A stretch of 64,000 nt of DNA from Immersiella caudata (Eukaryota > Ascomycota > Sordariomycetes > Sordariales > Lasiosphaeriaceae), in assembly GCA_030512335.1 (NCBI GenBank), contig JAULSU010000006.1:2852001-2916000 (forward strand), given 5' to 3'. The notes below the pieces were generated by a model that saw nothing but the letters and a program-made list of their open reading frames with translations, had not been told where the DNA came from and made no database searches. Position numbers and translations under genes: made by a program. This document shows, one piece after another, positions 34,100 through 44,339 of this stretch. Numbering within the stretch: position 1 is the stretch's first letter; the number at the start of each line of letters is the position of its first letter.

Positions 34100-37000
34100 T
34101 CACAAAAACCTCGGGCTGCCTTCCGACACCAACGACAACCCTTGAGATTTGCTCTGCTTCCCAAGTCCACTCCCTACGCTCGCCTGACTCTGCCCATGAC
34201 CGAAGCCCATCGCCGTTTTTCCCTTTCCATGCGCTTCCGCCCTAGGCCATTTCTCCAGTGACAGCAGCTCGCTTCCCAACTCTGACCCAAACTCCTTACT
34301 CCCGCTCAAATACAGCCCTTGACCCACCATAGGCGACGACTCCCCCGCCTTCGTCCAGGTCGGCTTCGTTATGCTGCCCATACTCTGGCTCATAACCGTC
34401 TCATCGCACCACCCCCCTTCGCCCATCGTTGACCATGTCTTCGACACTTGGAAGGGACCCCCGCTCACCAGTTCCTCATACTTATTGTCTCCTCCGCCAT
34501 GGCGCGCAGGCGTCTCCATAATCCCCAGTGAATCCGCCGGCTCAGCCTGTCTTCTCCATCCATCTATCGCGGTAGCTACCGCGATAGGTGAAGCATCCTC
34601 CAACATCGTATATCCCATCGTCTCCGACGATGGCATCGCCGCATCGTTTGGGAACCCCCCTCCCAGTCCCGCAGCCGGCCCCCGCCGCGTAACCGGCCTT
34701 ATCGAAGCCTCTGCCTCTCCAACAACCAGCCGCACCAACCGAGGCGGCGCAGGCGGCGACACCTCCCGGTCCTCCTCGCCCCTCCCCGGCGTGGACGCCG
34801 CCCTCTTATAAGCAAACGTATCCACCGTCGCCACGCTCAACTTCCTCGCATGTGCCTTCACCCCCTTCGCTGCCTTCCCAATATTCATCGTCTTCTTCAA
34901 CCAAGGCCACGCAAGCTTCCTATTGGTCCCAGCTGGCATCTGCGGGTAATGCCCCAGCCTCGACTGCGTGTGCAAACCCTCGCGAGATCCGTGTAGAGAC
35001 ACATACGACCCCGCCGCGCTCATCGGCGACGATCGCGGCGCAGTGTATGCCGACTCTGGAGTCTGCGTGATGCTATTATCCGGGTTGCTACTAAACGTGG
35101 GGATGTGCGCCTCGACGGTGTCCCTGAAAGGAGTCCCCGCGCCGTTGCTCGGCCCCAGTAGCCCGTCCATCGCCTCGTTGACCGTCGCCCCGGCCGCGGC
35201 AGAAGCAGCTGGGAAAACCGTGACGTTGTTCTCGTAGAAACTTGTCTCCGAAATGGAGCTCAAACTCCGATCATTCCTCAACTCATGCCTCGTAAGTCGC
35301 AACGGCTTTATCGGTGTGAGCAATGGAACCGTCCCCATCCCAAAAACATCGTCCGCATCAGAGGGGCTCCCCTCGATGGGAGGGAGCAACCTCACCGTGG
35401 CTTGCGGACGCGGAATGGTGGCACTGCTCATGTACGTATTCCGCGACTCGAAGTACTGCTTTTGCTCCGTGAAGAACGTCTCGCGATTGCTAAGGTTGAA
35501 GCTGTCTCCCCCTCTCGATCGCGATATCTTGGTTTTGGCGGCTTCGTTGAGATCCTGGGTGTGGAGTGGAGGACCGTAACTATCGTTCCTCACAAACGTG
35601 CCCGGGAGGGGGCCAGAGACGTCGCGCGTCGTGAGACGAGGGCGGGATTCGTATTCTTCCTTTCTGCGGCGGCAGCACCAAAAGAGGAGGCATGTGACGG
35701 AGAGGATGATGATGGAGACGGGGAGGAGGACGGCGAGGAGCATGAGGTTGGGAGGGGCGTTGTTATAGCTATCGGTTGCGGAGGCGAAGGAGCTGTCAGA
35801 GGATGGTGTGGCGCTGACGGTGGAGGTGAGTGGAGGTGCCGACGATGACGGGGTGGAGGAGAGGGGAGTGGGGGGGTAGCTCTCGGCGTAGGAGAGGATG
35901 TGCATGGTGAGAGATAAGGAGGTGGTTTGGCCAGAGGTTTCGGACTTGGCCTGGATGGGTACGACGAAGGAAGAGTCGGGGACTTCTTCGGGGACGTCGC
36001 CGGACATTATACCGGTGTTGGGATCGAAGCGTATCCATGTTGCTGACGGGTCAACAGAAATGGAGAGCTTTGTGTCGCTGGGGTTTGAGAGATGTTCCCC
36101 GAGCTTGAACGATAATGATTCACCAGGGGTGAAGGTCAGTGAAGGTGCGCCTCCTGTGAATATTGTTGTCGGTTGTGCCTCTTTTCTCTTGACTTCGATG
36201 CGAATGGTCAGATCTAGCGTCGTGTTTGAAAGCTTTTCTTGCACCGTAACTACAAAGCTCGATGACTCTACGGTCTCGGGAGGTGTACCGCTGACTTTCC
36301 AAGCCTTTTTGTCAACAGCGAGCCACGGCGGTGTGCTACCAACTGATGCGATCATGACGTTCTCTGCGGTTGCCGGTTTGCCGTCGAGCTTGATGGCGTC
36401 TTGCAGTGCAGTATATGAGATGGATGTCCCTGCTGTGGCGCCTATCGATATTGTTGTTTTGTCCGCGGTGAGTTGGTGTTTGTCAGGAGCCGGGTCAGCG
36501 CCTTTGGGAACATCGCTTCCGACGACAATGTCAAACTGCAAAGCAGCAGCAGAAAATCCCACCACATCGCTCGCAACGACCCGAAACCCAAACCGCTGAG
36601 GGGGCTGTATCAGAGACTCGGATGGCGGAGTTCGGCCAGAGAATGTCAGGGGACCAGCGGTGAAGGAGATCCAGGTTGGCAAGGGCGTGTTGTCCACCAT
36701 CACGGCATAGTAATTAAGTGGACTATCCGATGGGTCGACAAAGGTATCTGGCGCAAGACTGAAGGAAAACTGAGTCTGTGGAGCGCTCAATATCGAGGAG
36801 GGAGCAGAAAAGACACCGAATTTGGGGACTTGTCGTTCCAGTGGGTGGTTCACTCGCGGACCCGGGCTCCGCGACACAACCAGCGTGGTCTCGTGGGTAG
36901 TTGATCCAGATGCATCTGTGGCGACCAGCCGAACCGGCACCCCAACGACCTGTCCTGGTCCAATATCTGCTTCGCTTGGGGTTCCAAACAATCGACGCGC

Positions 37001-37222
37001 AGCGTTATCGACAGACAGCCATGGCGGAGAGTCGACAAGAGAGTAGTTGAGTGTAGAAGTTGACGCGAAGGTTGATGACGAGAAGACGAAGGAGAACGGC
37101 TGCCCTATTCTCGCCACCGGGGGTACCTGAGAGTTGATCGGAAAAGAGAGGCCCGGAGCGGCGTGCGATACATCAGCAAAGAAGAGGACTGCCACCCAAG
37201 CTGCCACCCACGATGCCATCAT
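34100..37222 (-). CDS. axl2: Axl2-like cadherin-domain polarity protein
   Basis: This is a single exon of 1040 aa from ATG 37222; the open frame runs further up only through a non-ATG codon. A signal peptide (MMASWVAAWVAVLFFADVSH) is followed by about 430 extracellular residues with repeated dystroglycan/cadherin-type domains. These are recognisable by recurring PPWLSVD, TWISFTAGPLTFSGRTPP and WIRFDPNTGIMSGDVP, which end each beta-sandwich. A Ser/Thr/Pro-rich stalk precedes one membrane helix near 488-515 (NLMLLAVLLPVSIIILSVTC) and the stop-transfer CCRRRKEE. A disordered cytosolic tail of about 520 residues follows. Yeast Axl2/Bud10 marks axial bud sites with Bud3/Bud4/septins, and fungal relatives act in septation and conidiation. 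The tail is G-rich in its coding strand near the 3' end. Ligand and partners are inferred. Confidence 0.9.
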   Translation of the reverse strand: MMASWVAAWVAVLFFADVSHAAPGLSFPINSQVPPVARIGQPFSFVFSSSTFASTSTLNYSLVDSPPWLSVDNAARRLFGTPSEADIGPGQVVGVPVRLVATDASGSTTHETTLVVSRSPGPRVNHPLERQVPKFGVFSAPSSILSAPQTQFSFSLAPDTFVDPSDSPLNYYAVMVDNTPLPTWISFTAGPLTFSGRTPPSESLIQPPQRFGFRVVASDVVGFSAAALQFDIVVGSDVPKGADPAPDKHQLTADKTTISIGATAGTSISYTALQDAIKLDGKPATAENVMIASVGSTPPWLAVDKKAWKVSGTPPETVESSSFVVTVQEKLSNTTLDLTIRIEVKRKEAQPTTIFTGGAPSLTFTPGESLSFKLGEHLSNPSDTKLSISVDPSATWIRFDPNTGIMSGDVPEEVPDSSFVVPIQAKSETSGQTTSLSLTMHILSYAESYPPTPLSSTPSSSAPPLTSTVSATPSSDSSFASATDSYNNAPPNLMLLAVLLPVSIIILSVTCLLFWCCRRRKEEYESRPRLTTRDVSGPLPGTFVRNDSYGPPLHTQDLNEAAKTKISRSRGGDSFNLSNRETFFTEQKQYFESRNTYMSSATIPRPQATVRLLPPIEGSPSDADDVFGMGTVPLLTPIKPLRLTRHELRNDRSLSSISETSFYENNVTVFPAASAAAGATVNEAMDGLLGPSNGAGTPFRDTVEAHIPTFSSNPDNSITQTPESAYTAPRSSPMSAAGSYVSLHGSREGLHTQSRLGHYPQMPAGTNRKLAWPWLKKTMNIGKAAKGVKAHARKLSVATVDTFAYKRAASTPGRGEEDREVSPPAPPRLVRLVVGEAEASIRPVTRRGPAAGLGGGFPNDAAMPSSETMGYTMLEDASPIAVATAIDGWRRQAEPADSLGIMETPARHGGGDNKYEELVSGGPFQVSKTWSTMGEGGWCDETVMSQSMGSITKPTWTKAGESSPMVGQGLYLSGSKEFGSELGSELLSLEKWPRAEAHGKGKTAMGFGHGQSQASVGSGLGKQSKSQGLSLVSEGSPRFL

Positions 37223-38147
37223 TTGCAGCAATTTCTCTGCATCCAAGCCGGTCCAGAGAGTCGCAAAGATGGTGAAGATACACGAAAGAGAGAGTTTGGG
37301 GAACTGTGAGAGGGACTTCCTCAACCCCGCAAGACATAATCCTCAAGGGGTGGCTGGCCCCTTGAGCGCCCTTGGTTGCCGATTTGGCTGTCGCTCTTGC
37401 ATCACGCTCCACGGCGACATCACGCCTCGAGGCGGCGCCGCAACCCCTTCCTCGGGCATTGCCTCGCTCGCAAAAAGGGCGCAATAAAGCCGATTATGGC
37501 CAATTGTGCCATCTGAAGAGGATCCAGGCATACGAGCAAGCGACTGGTGGAAGGCAGCATTCCAATGAAATAAGAGGTGATCGAGGGTGCAAAGATCAGA
37601 CGTCGACGACAGGGAGACGCCAGCTGAGCAGTCCGATCGCCCCAAATATGCACATAGACGAAAGAAAATAAGGGGAAAAGAGAAAGGGGAATCGAAGTCC
37701 AGGGGTGTGCCAGCTGTGACGTTTCGGGTGAGGCTATCGCTACGAAGTCGAGGCCCATCGCTCTGGGACTGCTGCTGGTTCGTTCGCTACGATTACCAGG
37801 AATATCGAATATCGAAGTGCTCATAGGTCGCCACCTAGTCAAGGTGCCCATTATCAAAAGTACCATGATGTCGTACTTTAGTTGTGATACCTTGAGAGCT
37901 GCCGGCATTGAACGTGGATGTAGGTTGGTGTTGCAGACACGAGGTTTGTTTGGCGGCGGGTTGCCGTTGGGAAGGCACTGGCTGACAGCTGGTGCCAGCT
38001 GCTTTTTGTGTGCTCGAAATCCAAACTTATCCCTCCACTCTCCTGACCCCTCCTTGTCGAGGTGCTGCAAACTATCGCTTCCTTGTCTGGCCATAAGCTG
38101 TTGATACAACAAAGCATTAACGGAAAATTCCGCCAAAATCCTCCGAC
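37223..38147. promoter_or_regulatory. Divergent promoter between axl2 and efm6
   Basis: These 925 bp lie between two divergent start codons. No other gene or repeat was recognised. Confidence 0.55.
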
Positions 38148-39183
38148 ATGGTCGATAACAGGAGTCGATCATCCTCGCTAGAGTTCGATCCCCTCACATT
38201 CGACGAAGGCCTAACACCGCTTCCCGAGTACAAGGCAGCCGGCACCACAGCTGTAGACTTCTCTGGCCTTCTCGACGAACCAGTCAAGCTCCACGAAGAC
38301 CTCAAGTCGGGATGCGGAGGCCAGCTCTGGCCCGCGGGCATGGTGTTGGCAAAACACATGTTGCGATACCACCGCGATGAGCTTCCGCGCACGAGAATGT
38401 TGGTAACCGCCTCCTGGCTTCATCACCCCTCATCCCGTGCCAATTAATGTTGGGCAACAACGCAAACGACTTTGCCGTATCACTAACACCCATCTCTCTC
38501 ACAAGACTCGAGCTCGGCGCTGGAAGCGGAATTGTCGGGCTTACAGTCGCAAAGGGGTGCATCCTTAGCTCCCCGCTCTACCTCACGGACCAACTGGAGA
38601 TGGAGGAGCTCATGAAGCACAACATCACCCTAAACGGACTTGACAAGCAGGTCAAGGCCATGGTTCTAAACTGGTAAGTTTTTTTGTGCACCGCCACAAC
38701 TGCCGAGCGTCTTGGTCGGTAACAATACCCCTCGCTTCTGCTGTGACATCCCCAGTTCCCCGGCGCGGCGGCTCTCTGGTCACCAACTCTGAAGCGGGAT
38801 ACCGGTTGGATCACGATGCTCACTATGGGTGTGGTTGCGCAACGACGATAAGCAAGTTTGATTCTAATCTGGGCTGGATAACACTTTACAGGGGCGAGCC
38901 ATTACCACAAGAGATTGTCGAGTATAAGCCCGACACCATCCTTGCCGCAGACTGCGTATACTTCGAACCGACATTCCCGCTGTTAATGAAGACACTCCAA
39001 GACTTGCTGGAGTTGTGCCCTTCTACACTCGTGTATTTCTGCTTCAAAAAGAGACGCCGCGCCGATATGCAGTTCCTGAAGGCGGCCAAGAAAGCATTCC
39101 AGGTAAAAGAAGTCAAAGACGAGGATCGCCCAGTGTTCAGCAGAGAGGGCTTGTTTTTGTATACCTTCAGTCAGAAACCATAA
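38148..39183 (+). CDS. efm6: Efm6-like protein-lysine N-methyltransferase
   Basis: Three exons are proposed: 38148-38398, 38506-38673 and 38892-39183, giving 236 aa. The class I methyltransferase fold is seen in GGQLWPAGMVLAKHM before the SAM-binding loop LELGAGSGIVGLTVA, the acidic end of beta-2 in YLTDQLEMEELM, and ILAADCVYFEPTFPLLMKTL at the position of the family VII active-site motif. Exon 1 joins exon 2 in frame only with a GTTGGT donor, giving RTR-I-LELGAGSG; a GTAACC donor 4 nt later would break the frame. In yeast Efm6 methylates a lysine of translation elongation factor eEF1A. That substrate is inferred from family membership. Confidence 0.88.
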
Positions 39184-40926
39184 CTGCAAATCGACTATCA
39201 GCTCTCATACCTCGGAGAGGCGGCCCTAATCCGCGTGTTGTCAAGACACTTCCGAGAACTGTCCGCCCTCAACAGTTCACGGGCACAAAACGTAACGTTA
39301 AACTCAAGCGGGCAGAGCGAACAACAACCAACCGATCCAACCTGAGACGTCCACGTCTATCTGCCTTGCGCAAACTCCGCCCCAGACAGCAAGCTCACGG
39401 TATGTACTTGCACATGTCGTGCTGTTGTTCGAAGAGCAGCCAGCCGATGCAGCTTGGGAATTCTCGGAAGCTGGAAGTCCAATGAAAGCCTCTTGTTCGG
39501 AAAAATCGCAACGGAGAGGTGGGCCTACTCGGAGTCTCCTCGGGCCTGGACGGTGCTTTTCGCCTTTTCGCCTAGGTGGCTGGCATCGGCCTTCGGACCC
39601 AGGGACGGGAATAAGGAGCGAGCAAGCGGCGTTGGGGTGTCGGAGCGACAAGACAGTCAACCCACTAGACTGGTGCGCTACGCACACTGGGCGTCGCCCC
39701 TGATCTAGATAATGGTGGTGTGGGCTTTGAGTTTTTACAGCCACTGTGCCGTCCCCCGATGCGCAGAGCCGGAAAATGTCGCCAAAGTTCGGATGAACAC
39801 CCTTTACTCTTGTCACTATGTAAAGTGGATCATGGGCAGAGGCCGCCATGAATGTTTCAATTTCGCAGTCCTTGGACCGCGGTGTTTCTCACACTGCCCA
39901 GGTGTTTGCATTGACGGAGTGACGGCATTGACAGCGCAACTTGGGAGCGGGGCACGAGATCGACGGGTTCCTGAGAGCGGGGCTGACGGGTTCGGTTTTC
40001 AGCATCTGATTGGCTAAGTTGATGAATCCAAGAAGCTGGCAGGTGGTGGGGACCTGGAAAAAGAACAGGAACCTGCCGGGTATTTCGAACGTGCCTTGCA
40101 GATGCCGCATCGCTGTAAGGAACAGTCACATCTCACGCCCCGATGATGTGCCCACCACTCGGGATCGATGTTGTTAGCTAACCCTCGCTCGGCGACGACA
40201 AGGCAACAAATTCCGCGGAAAATCGCAGGATAGCGTTTCGGCGCCGTTAAGGGGAATCAGTGTTCCGTAGACCGTTGGCTTGAATGGGAGTCCCAAAATA
40301 CATCAGACGGTTTTGTTTTCGCAGAGCTGGCTCCAAACAGGAGCGGCTTGCCCTAGGCCTACGCTAACAGCTGGCGACATTGCATCGGTACCGACACACG
40401 TGTGCTCAGCGATCGGGGCGGGAGGGTCAATTCCTAACGGTCCAATCGTGAGATCCGACTGGTGAGAAAACATGAGAGAGAAAATACATGGGTGACGGAC
40501 GGAATGGGGCGCTGCTGAGTCCTCTGTGCCGGGTCGAGCCAAGCCTCCTCTCGTCCGCTGGCTCCCCTCCTGCTTGTTTGCGACGCTGCCAGGCCTGCCC
40601 ACCCCGGATTCCTTTAAATCGTTCCATTCTCGTCCCCCCCTTCGTCGCCTGTTCCCACCAGCACGCGACCTTCAACCATCCATTCCTTCCGCGAGCCGGC
40701 TCAGTGTGAACTCATTTCACCTTCACCTTCATTTTCGGCGCGCTTGGTGTTCTAGTAATACCGGCCACCTTCCTTTGAGAGACTTCTCACCGACTCGCGA
40801 CATTACCTACCCAAGGTACCAACAGACTAGCCAGTCTCTTCTTCCTCGGTCTGCGGCCTGAGAACAATCAGCTCTGCCAAGCAAGGACCACAGCACACAG
40901 TCACTGCTGAAACTATCACCATCACC
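39184..40926. other. Intergenic region upstream of the DPBB protein gene
   Basis: This 1.74-kb stretch holds no recognised gene. The last 300 bp before the ATG are pyrimidine-rich (for example CGTCCCCCCTTCGTCGCCTG near 40630), a common feature of strong fungal promoters. Short open frames on both strands lack domains. Confidence 0.5.
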
Positions 40927-41703
40927 ATGAAGGCCGCACTCGTTGTTTCGGGCCTCCTGGCCTCGGCTGCGCTCGCGCAACCCCACGGCCACGGCCTGTT
41001 CCATCGCCTCCGCAGGGCAGTTCCCCATGCTCATGGCCATGCGCACGCGCACGACAAGCGTGGCATCAAGACCGAATGGGTCACGTCGACGGTCTATGAG
41101 ACGGTGACGGAAATCGTCGACGATCACACCACAGAGACCATCCGCCCTACCTTCAAGTTCACAGCGCCCGCCAACTCTCCTCCCACAACCCGCACCCCAA
41201 TCCCGGGCCAGTTTTTTGAAGGCGCCTCTAAACCTCCTGCGGCCCCGGCGCCCCCTGCCGAGACGCCTGTTCCGGCCCCGGCTCCTCCGGCCCCTCCAGC
41301 AGCTCCCTCGCCTCCTCCTAAGGCCCCTGAACCTGTTGCTCCCCCGCCGCCGCAAATCCAAGTCGCCCAGCCCGCCGCACCCGCCGCCGCCAACTCGCGC
41401 ACCGGTGAACTCACTTTCTTCCAGGTCGGCCTCGGTGCATGTGGATTCAATGACGCGGGCAAGGACCATTCGGAGAACATCGTGGCGCTGTCGCACCTCC
41501 TGATGGGCGAGCAGTCGAACGGGAACCCCTACTGCGGAAGGTCGATCACTGTGTCGTATGGTGGGAGGACTGCGCAAGCGATCGTGAGGGACAAGTGCAT
41601 GGGTTGCGCGTATAACAACATTGACGGAACGGAGAAGCTCTTCACCGAGTTTCAGCCCTTGACAAAGGGGAGGTTCGAGGTTCAATGGTGGTTCAATGAC
41701 TAA
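40927..41703 (+). CDS. Secreted double-psi beta-barrel (RlpA/expansin-like) protein
   Basis: This is an intronless gene of 258 aa. The signal peptide MKAALVVSGLLASAALAQ is followed by a His-rich stretch (HAHGHAHAHDKR) ending in a Kex2-type KR site. A Thr-rich segment comes next, then a Pro/Ala-rich linker of about 75 residues. The last 100 residues form a DPBB domain, beginning GELTFFQVGLGACGFNDAGK, with conserved YCGRSITVSYGGRTAQAIVR and DKCMGCAY. The conserved cysteines fit the expansin/barwin/RlpA fold. There is no carbohydrate-binding second domain. Fungal relatives are small extracellular proteins, some linked to plant interaction or wall remodelling. No enzymatic activity can be assigned. 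The histidine run could bind metal. Confidence 0.9.
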   Translation: MKAALVVSGLLASAALAQPHGHGLFHRLRRAVPHAHGHAHAHDKRGIKTEWVTSTVYETVTEIVDDHTTETIRPTFKFTAPANSPPTTRTPIPGQFFEGASKPPAAPAPPAETPVPAPAPPAPPAAPSPPPKAPEPVAPPPPQIQVAQPAAPAAANSRTGELTFFQVGLGACGFNDAGKDHSENIVALSHLLMGEQSNGNPYCGRSITVSYGGRTAQAIVRDKCMGCAYNNIDGTEKLFTEFQPLTKGRFEVQWWFND

Positions 41704-42203
41704 GGGAGTGAGTTTGGAAAGCGGTGCTCGATTGCAGCAAACAGCATTTTGATCTTCTTGGTTGAGGAAAGTTTGGGATGAGATCTCATCGCATGCGATC
41801 GAGACGCTTACGACGAAATGTTATCAACATCATTTTTTGGGGAATCGGAAACATATACCTACATAGATACCTCGCATCTTGGACGACCCTGAGGCTGGGA
41901 GGACGCCCTCCGGTCGGATGCATTTATTCGCTTCTCATGTTTATATTTGGGGTTGATAGACTTTGAAAGAAGGTGAACAAGTTGGACACCGATATTGAGA
42001 TTGTTTGATGTTGGTTTTGACTTTTGTCTTGCCGCCTGCGCCTCCGCTTCCTCCACATGTCACACGTTGGACAGGAATAGCCAGCCGCTAGTGCGGGAGG
42101 GTCGGACGGCCCCGTGACTAAGGCAGCCTGGTCGACATCCGATCTCAGACAAACACGTCACAACCAAAAGAGTTTATATTTCTTATTTGCATCAGGATTG
42201 AAG
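41704..42203. other. Intergenic region upstream of the molybdate transporter gene
   Basis: These 500 bp lie between two genes on the same strand and should hold a 3' UTR and the mot1 promoter. No other feature was seen. Confidence 0.5.
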
Positions 42204-43454
42204 ATGGGCCGTCTAGAAAGCCTCCGCGCAATTAATCGCCACAATCTCCGAACATTATGGCAGTCGCCCGCGGCTGAGATCTCCGGTGCCTTTGGCGACC
42301 TCGGCACTTTTCTCCCCATTACGCTCGCCCTTGCACGGCATGGCTCCATCGACCTATCATCCACTCTCGTAACATCAGGGATATTCAACATCGTCACCGG
42401 CGCAATATTTGGCGTCCCTCTGCCCGTCCAACCCATGAAGGTACCCCTCCTCCCCCCAAGCTACCAAACAGAATAGAATCTGACTCTCTCAAAAAAGGCA
42501 ATAGCAGCCTCAACCCTCTCCCATCCTTCTCTCCCCCTATCCACCCCCCTCCTCTCCGGCCTCCTCATCGGCACAACTCTACTATTCCTCTCCGCCACTA
42601 ACCTCCTCCACCTCCTCGCAACCCTCACACCCCCTGCCCTCATCCACGGAATCCAGCTAGCCACCGGCCTCCAACTGATCCTCTCTTCTTCCCCCTTACT
42701 CACTCCCATATCTCCTTATATCCTCCTCGCCGTCCCCCTTCTTCTTCTCCCCCTCGTCTCACCACGTTTCCCCTCCGCCCTCCTCCTCCTCATCTCCTCC
42801 CTCCCCTTGATCCTCCCATCCCACACACCCTCCTTCTCCCTCTGGACTCCACATTTTACCTCACCGTTTGTCAAACTCCCTGTTACGATTCGTCCCGCGG
42901 TGGAGATGGCGGTGTCGCAGCTACCGCTGACGTTGTTGAACTCCATACTGGCTGTGTCTTCGTTGTCAGAGAGGCTGGCTCCTGATGTTGCGCCACCGAG
43001 CACAACGGCGCTGGGTGTTTCCGTCGGTCTGATGAATGTGTGTGTGGGATGGGTGAAGGGGATGCCGGTTTGCCATGGAGCGGGGGGATTGGCGGCGCAG
43101 TGGAAATTTGGGGCGAGGAGCGGCGCGAGTGTCATGGTTTTGGGGGTGGTGAAGGTGGTGATAGGGATGATGTTTGGGAATGGGCTAAGGGGATTGCTGG
43201 AGGCTTTCCCAGGGGCGGTGCTGGGCGTGCTAGTGTTGCTTGCTGGTGTGGAGCTGGGGAGGTGTGGGATCGTCGGGGTGGAAGGGGAGGAGGAGATGGT
43301 GGTGATGATGATGACTGTGGCAGGCACATTGGCGTTGCGGAATGCTGCGGGAGGTTTTGCAGTGGGTATGGTTTGGCACGGGGGCTACAGAATTGCTGGT
43401 TGGTGGAGACAGAGGGAAACGCGAACGGAAGAAAGGAGAGCGTTGTTGGGATAA
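42204..43454 (+). CDS. mot1: MOT1-type molybdate transporter
   Basis: Two exons are proposed, 42204-42440 and 42498-43454, giving 397 aa with about ten hydrophobic helices. The two MOT1 signatures are clear: EISGAFGDLGTFLPITLALA (residues 26-45) and MPVCHGAGGLAAQWKFGARS (near 285). MOT1 proteins are distant SulP relatives that take up or release molybdate with high affinity, feeding molybdenum cofactor synthesis for nitrate reductase and purine hydroxylases. The 57-nt intron follows PVQPMK. The first half of exon 2 is almost purely C-ending codons, and from about 42890 G-ending codons dominate. The stop codon is only 51 bp from that of the convergent gene. Confidence 0.92.
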
Positions 43455-43505
43455 CCTTTTCATCGTGTCTATACCTAATTCGAAAATTCAAACTAGACTA
43501 CTAAA

Positions 43506-44339
43506 CTACACCATACTACCGGGCAACCTCCCACCATTCCATGCCCCAAGTCCAGCCCCTTCCCCTCGCAAACACTTATGCTCCTCCCTCAACCGTCTCA
43601 ACAGCACAAACTTGTACCAAACAAACAACCCCCCTGCCACAGCAACAATCATGGCTTGGATTCCCACGGCCGCCTGCGCAGCACCGCTCCAATAGCCCCC
43701 CTCCGCCATCACCACAACCACTATTGTCGCCACCATCCCCACCACGGCATTCAAAACCAAAGGTACATAAATCTTGTTAATCACCCATACGTAGTTGCCC
43801 CTCCACCTTATTTCCAACCAGACAACCCCCAGCACCGCAGCGATGATACAGCCGAATCCCGACGCGGTGATGCCTTTTTCGGAGGCGGAAAGAGGCTTGG
43901 GCGGAGGGGGAGTTTTACCCTTGGGAGGGGGAACTGGAGCTGGTGTGAAGGCGCCAGGTATGATGACGAAGCCGATAAGGAGGAGGTAGGTGAAGAAGCA
44001 GGCGAGGATGTTGTGGAGACGGGTTATTTGGGAGAGGGAGACGAGCATGGTTATGTAGCGTGTTTGGGTTTGGGTTGTAGGGGGAGGGGGAGGGGGGGGA
44101 GGTGCGGGTTTGTGGAGGAGGGTGGAGGTGCAGGTTGTGGCAGTTGTGGAAGAGGCAGTCGTGGGGAGATCTGTGGTGATAAAGGGACGTTGGGAGAGGA
44201 GTTTGGGTGGTGCTGGGGAGAAGGCCATGGTGGTTGCTTGGAGGGCCGGGATGTCGGTATCCATGGAGTAGGTGGATGAGGAGGGGGGGTGGAGGTAGGA
44301 TTGATCTGGTGGTGGGTGATTTAGGCGCTGTTGTGACAT
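43506..44339 (-). CDS. Putative four-helix membrane protein of unknown function
   Basis: This is an intronless frame of 277 aa from ATG 44339. The first 95 residues are disordered and Pro/Thr/Ser-rich with a run of eight prolines; starts at Met26 or near Met97 are also possible. Four likely membrane helices follow: around HNILACFFTYLLLIGFVIIP, GFGCIIAAVLGVVWLEI, YVPLVLNAVVGMVATIVVVV and GIQAMIVAVAGGLFVWYKFV. The loop between the first two is Pro/Lys-rich (PAPVPPPKGKTPPPPKP). I recognise no family with a known role. Codon endings go from C-rich at the start to G-rich at the end, like the neighbour it converges with. Confidence 0.75.
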   Translation of the reverse strand: MSQQRLNHPPPDQSYLHPPSSSTYSMDTDIPALQATTMAFSPAPPKLLSQRPFITTDLPTTASSTTATTCTSTLLHKPAPPPPPPPPTTQTQTRYITMLVSLSQITRLHNILACFFTYLLLIGFVIIPGAFTPAPVPPPKGKTPPPPKPLSASEKGITASGFGCIIAAVLGVVWLEIRWRGNYVWVINKIYVPLVLNAVVGMVATIVVVVMAEGGYWSGAAQAAVGIQAMIVAVAGGLFVWYKFVLLRRLREEHKCLRGEGAGLGAWNGGRLPGSMV

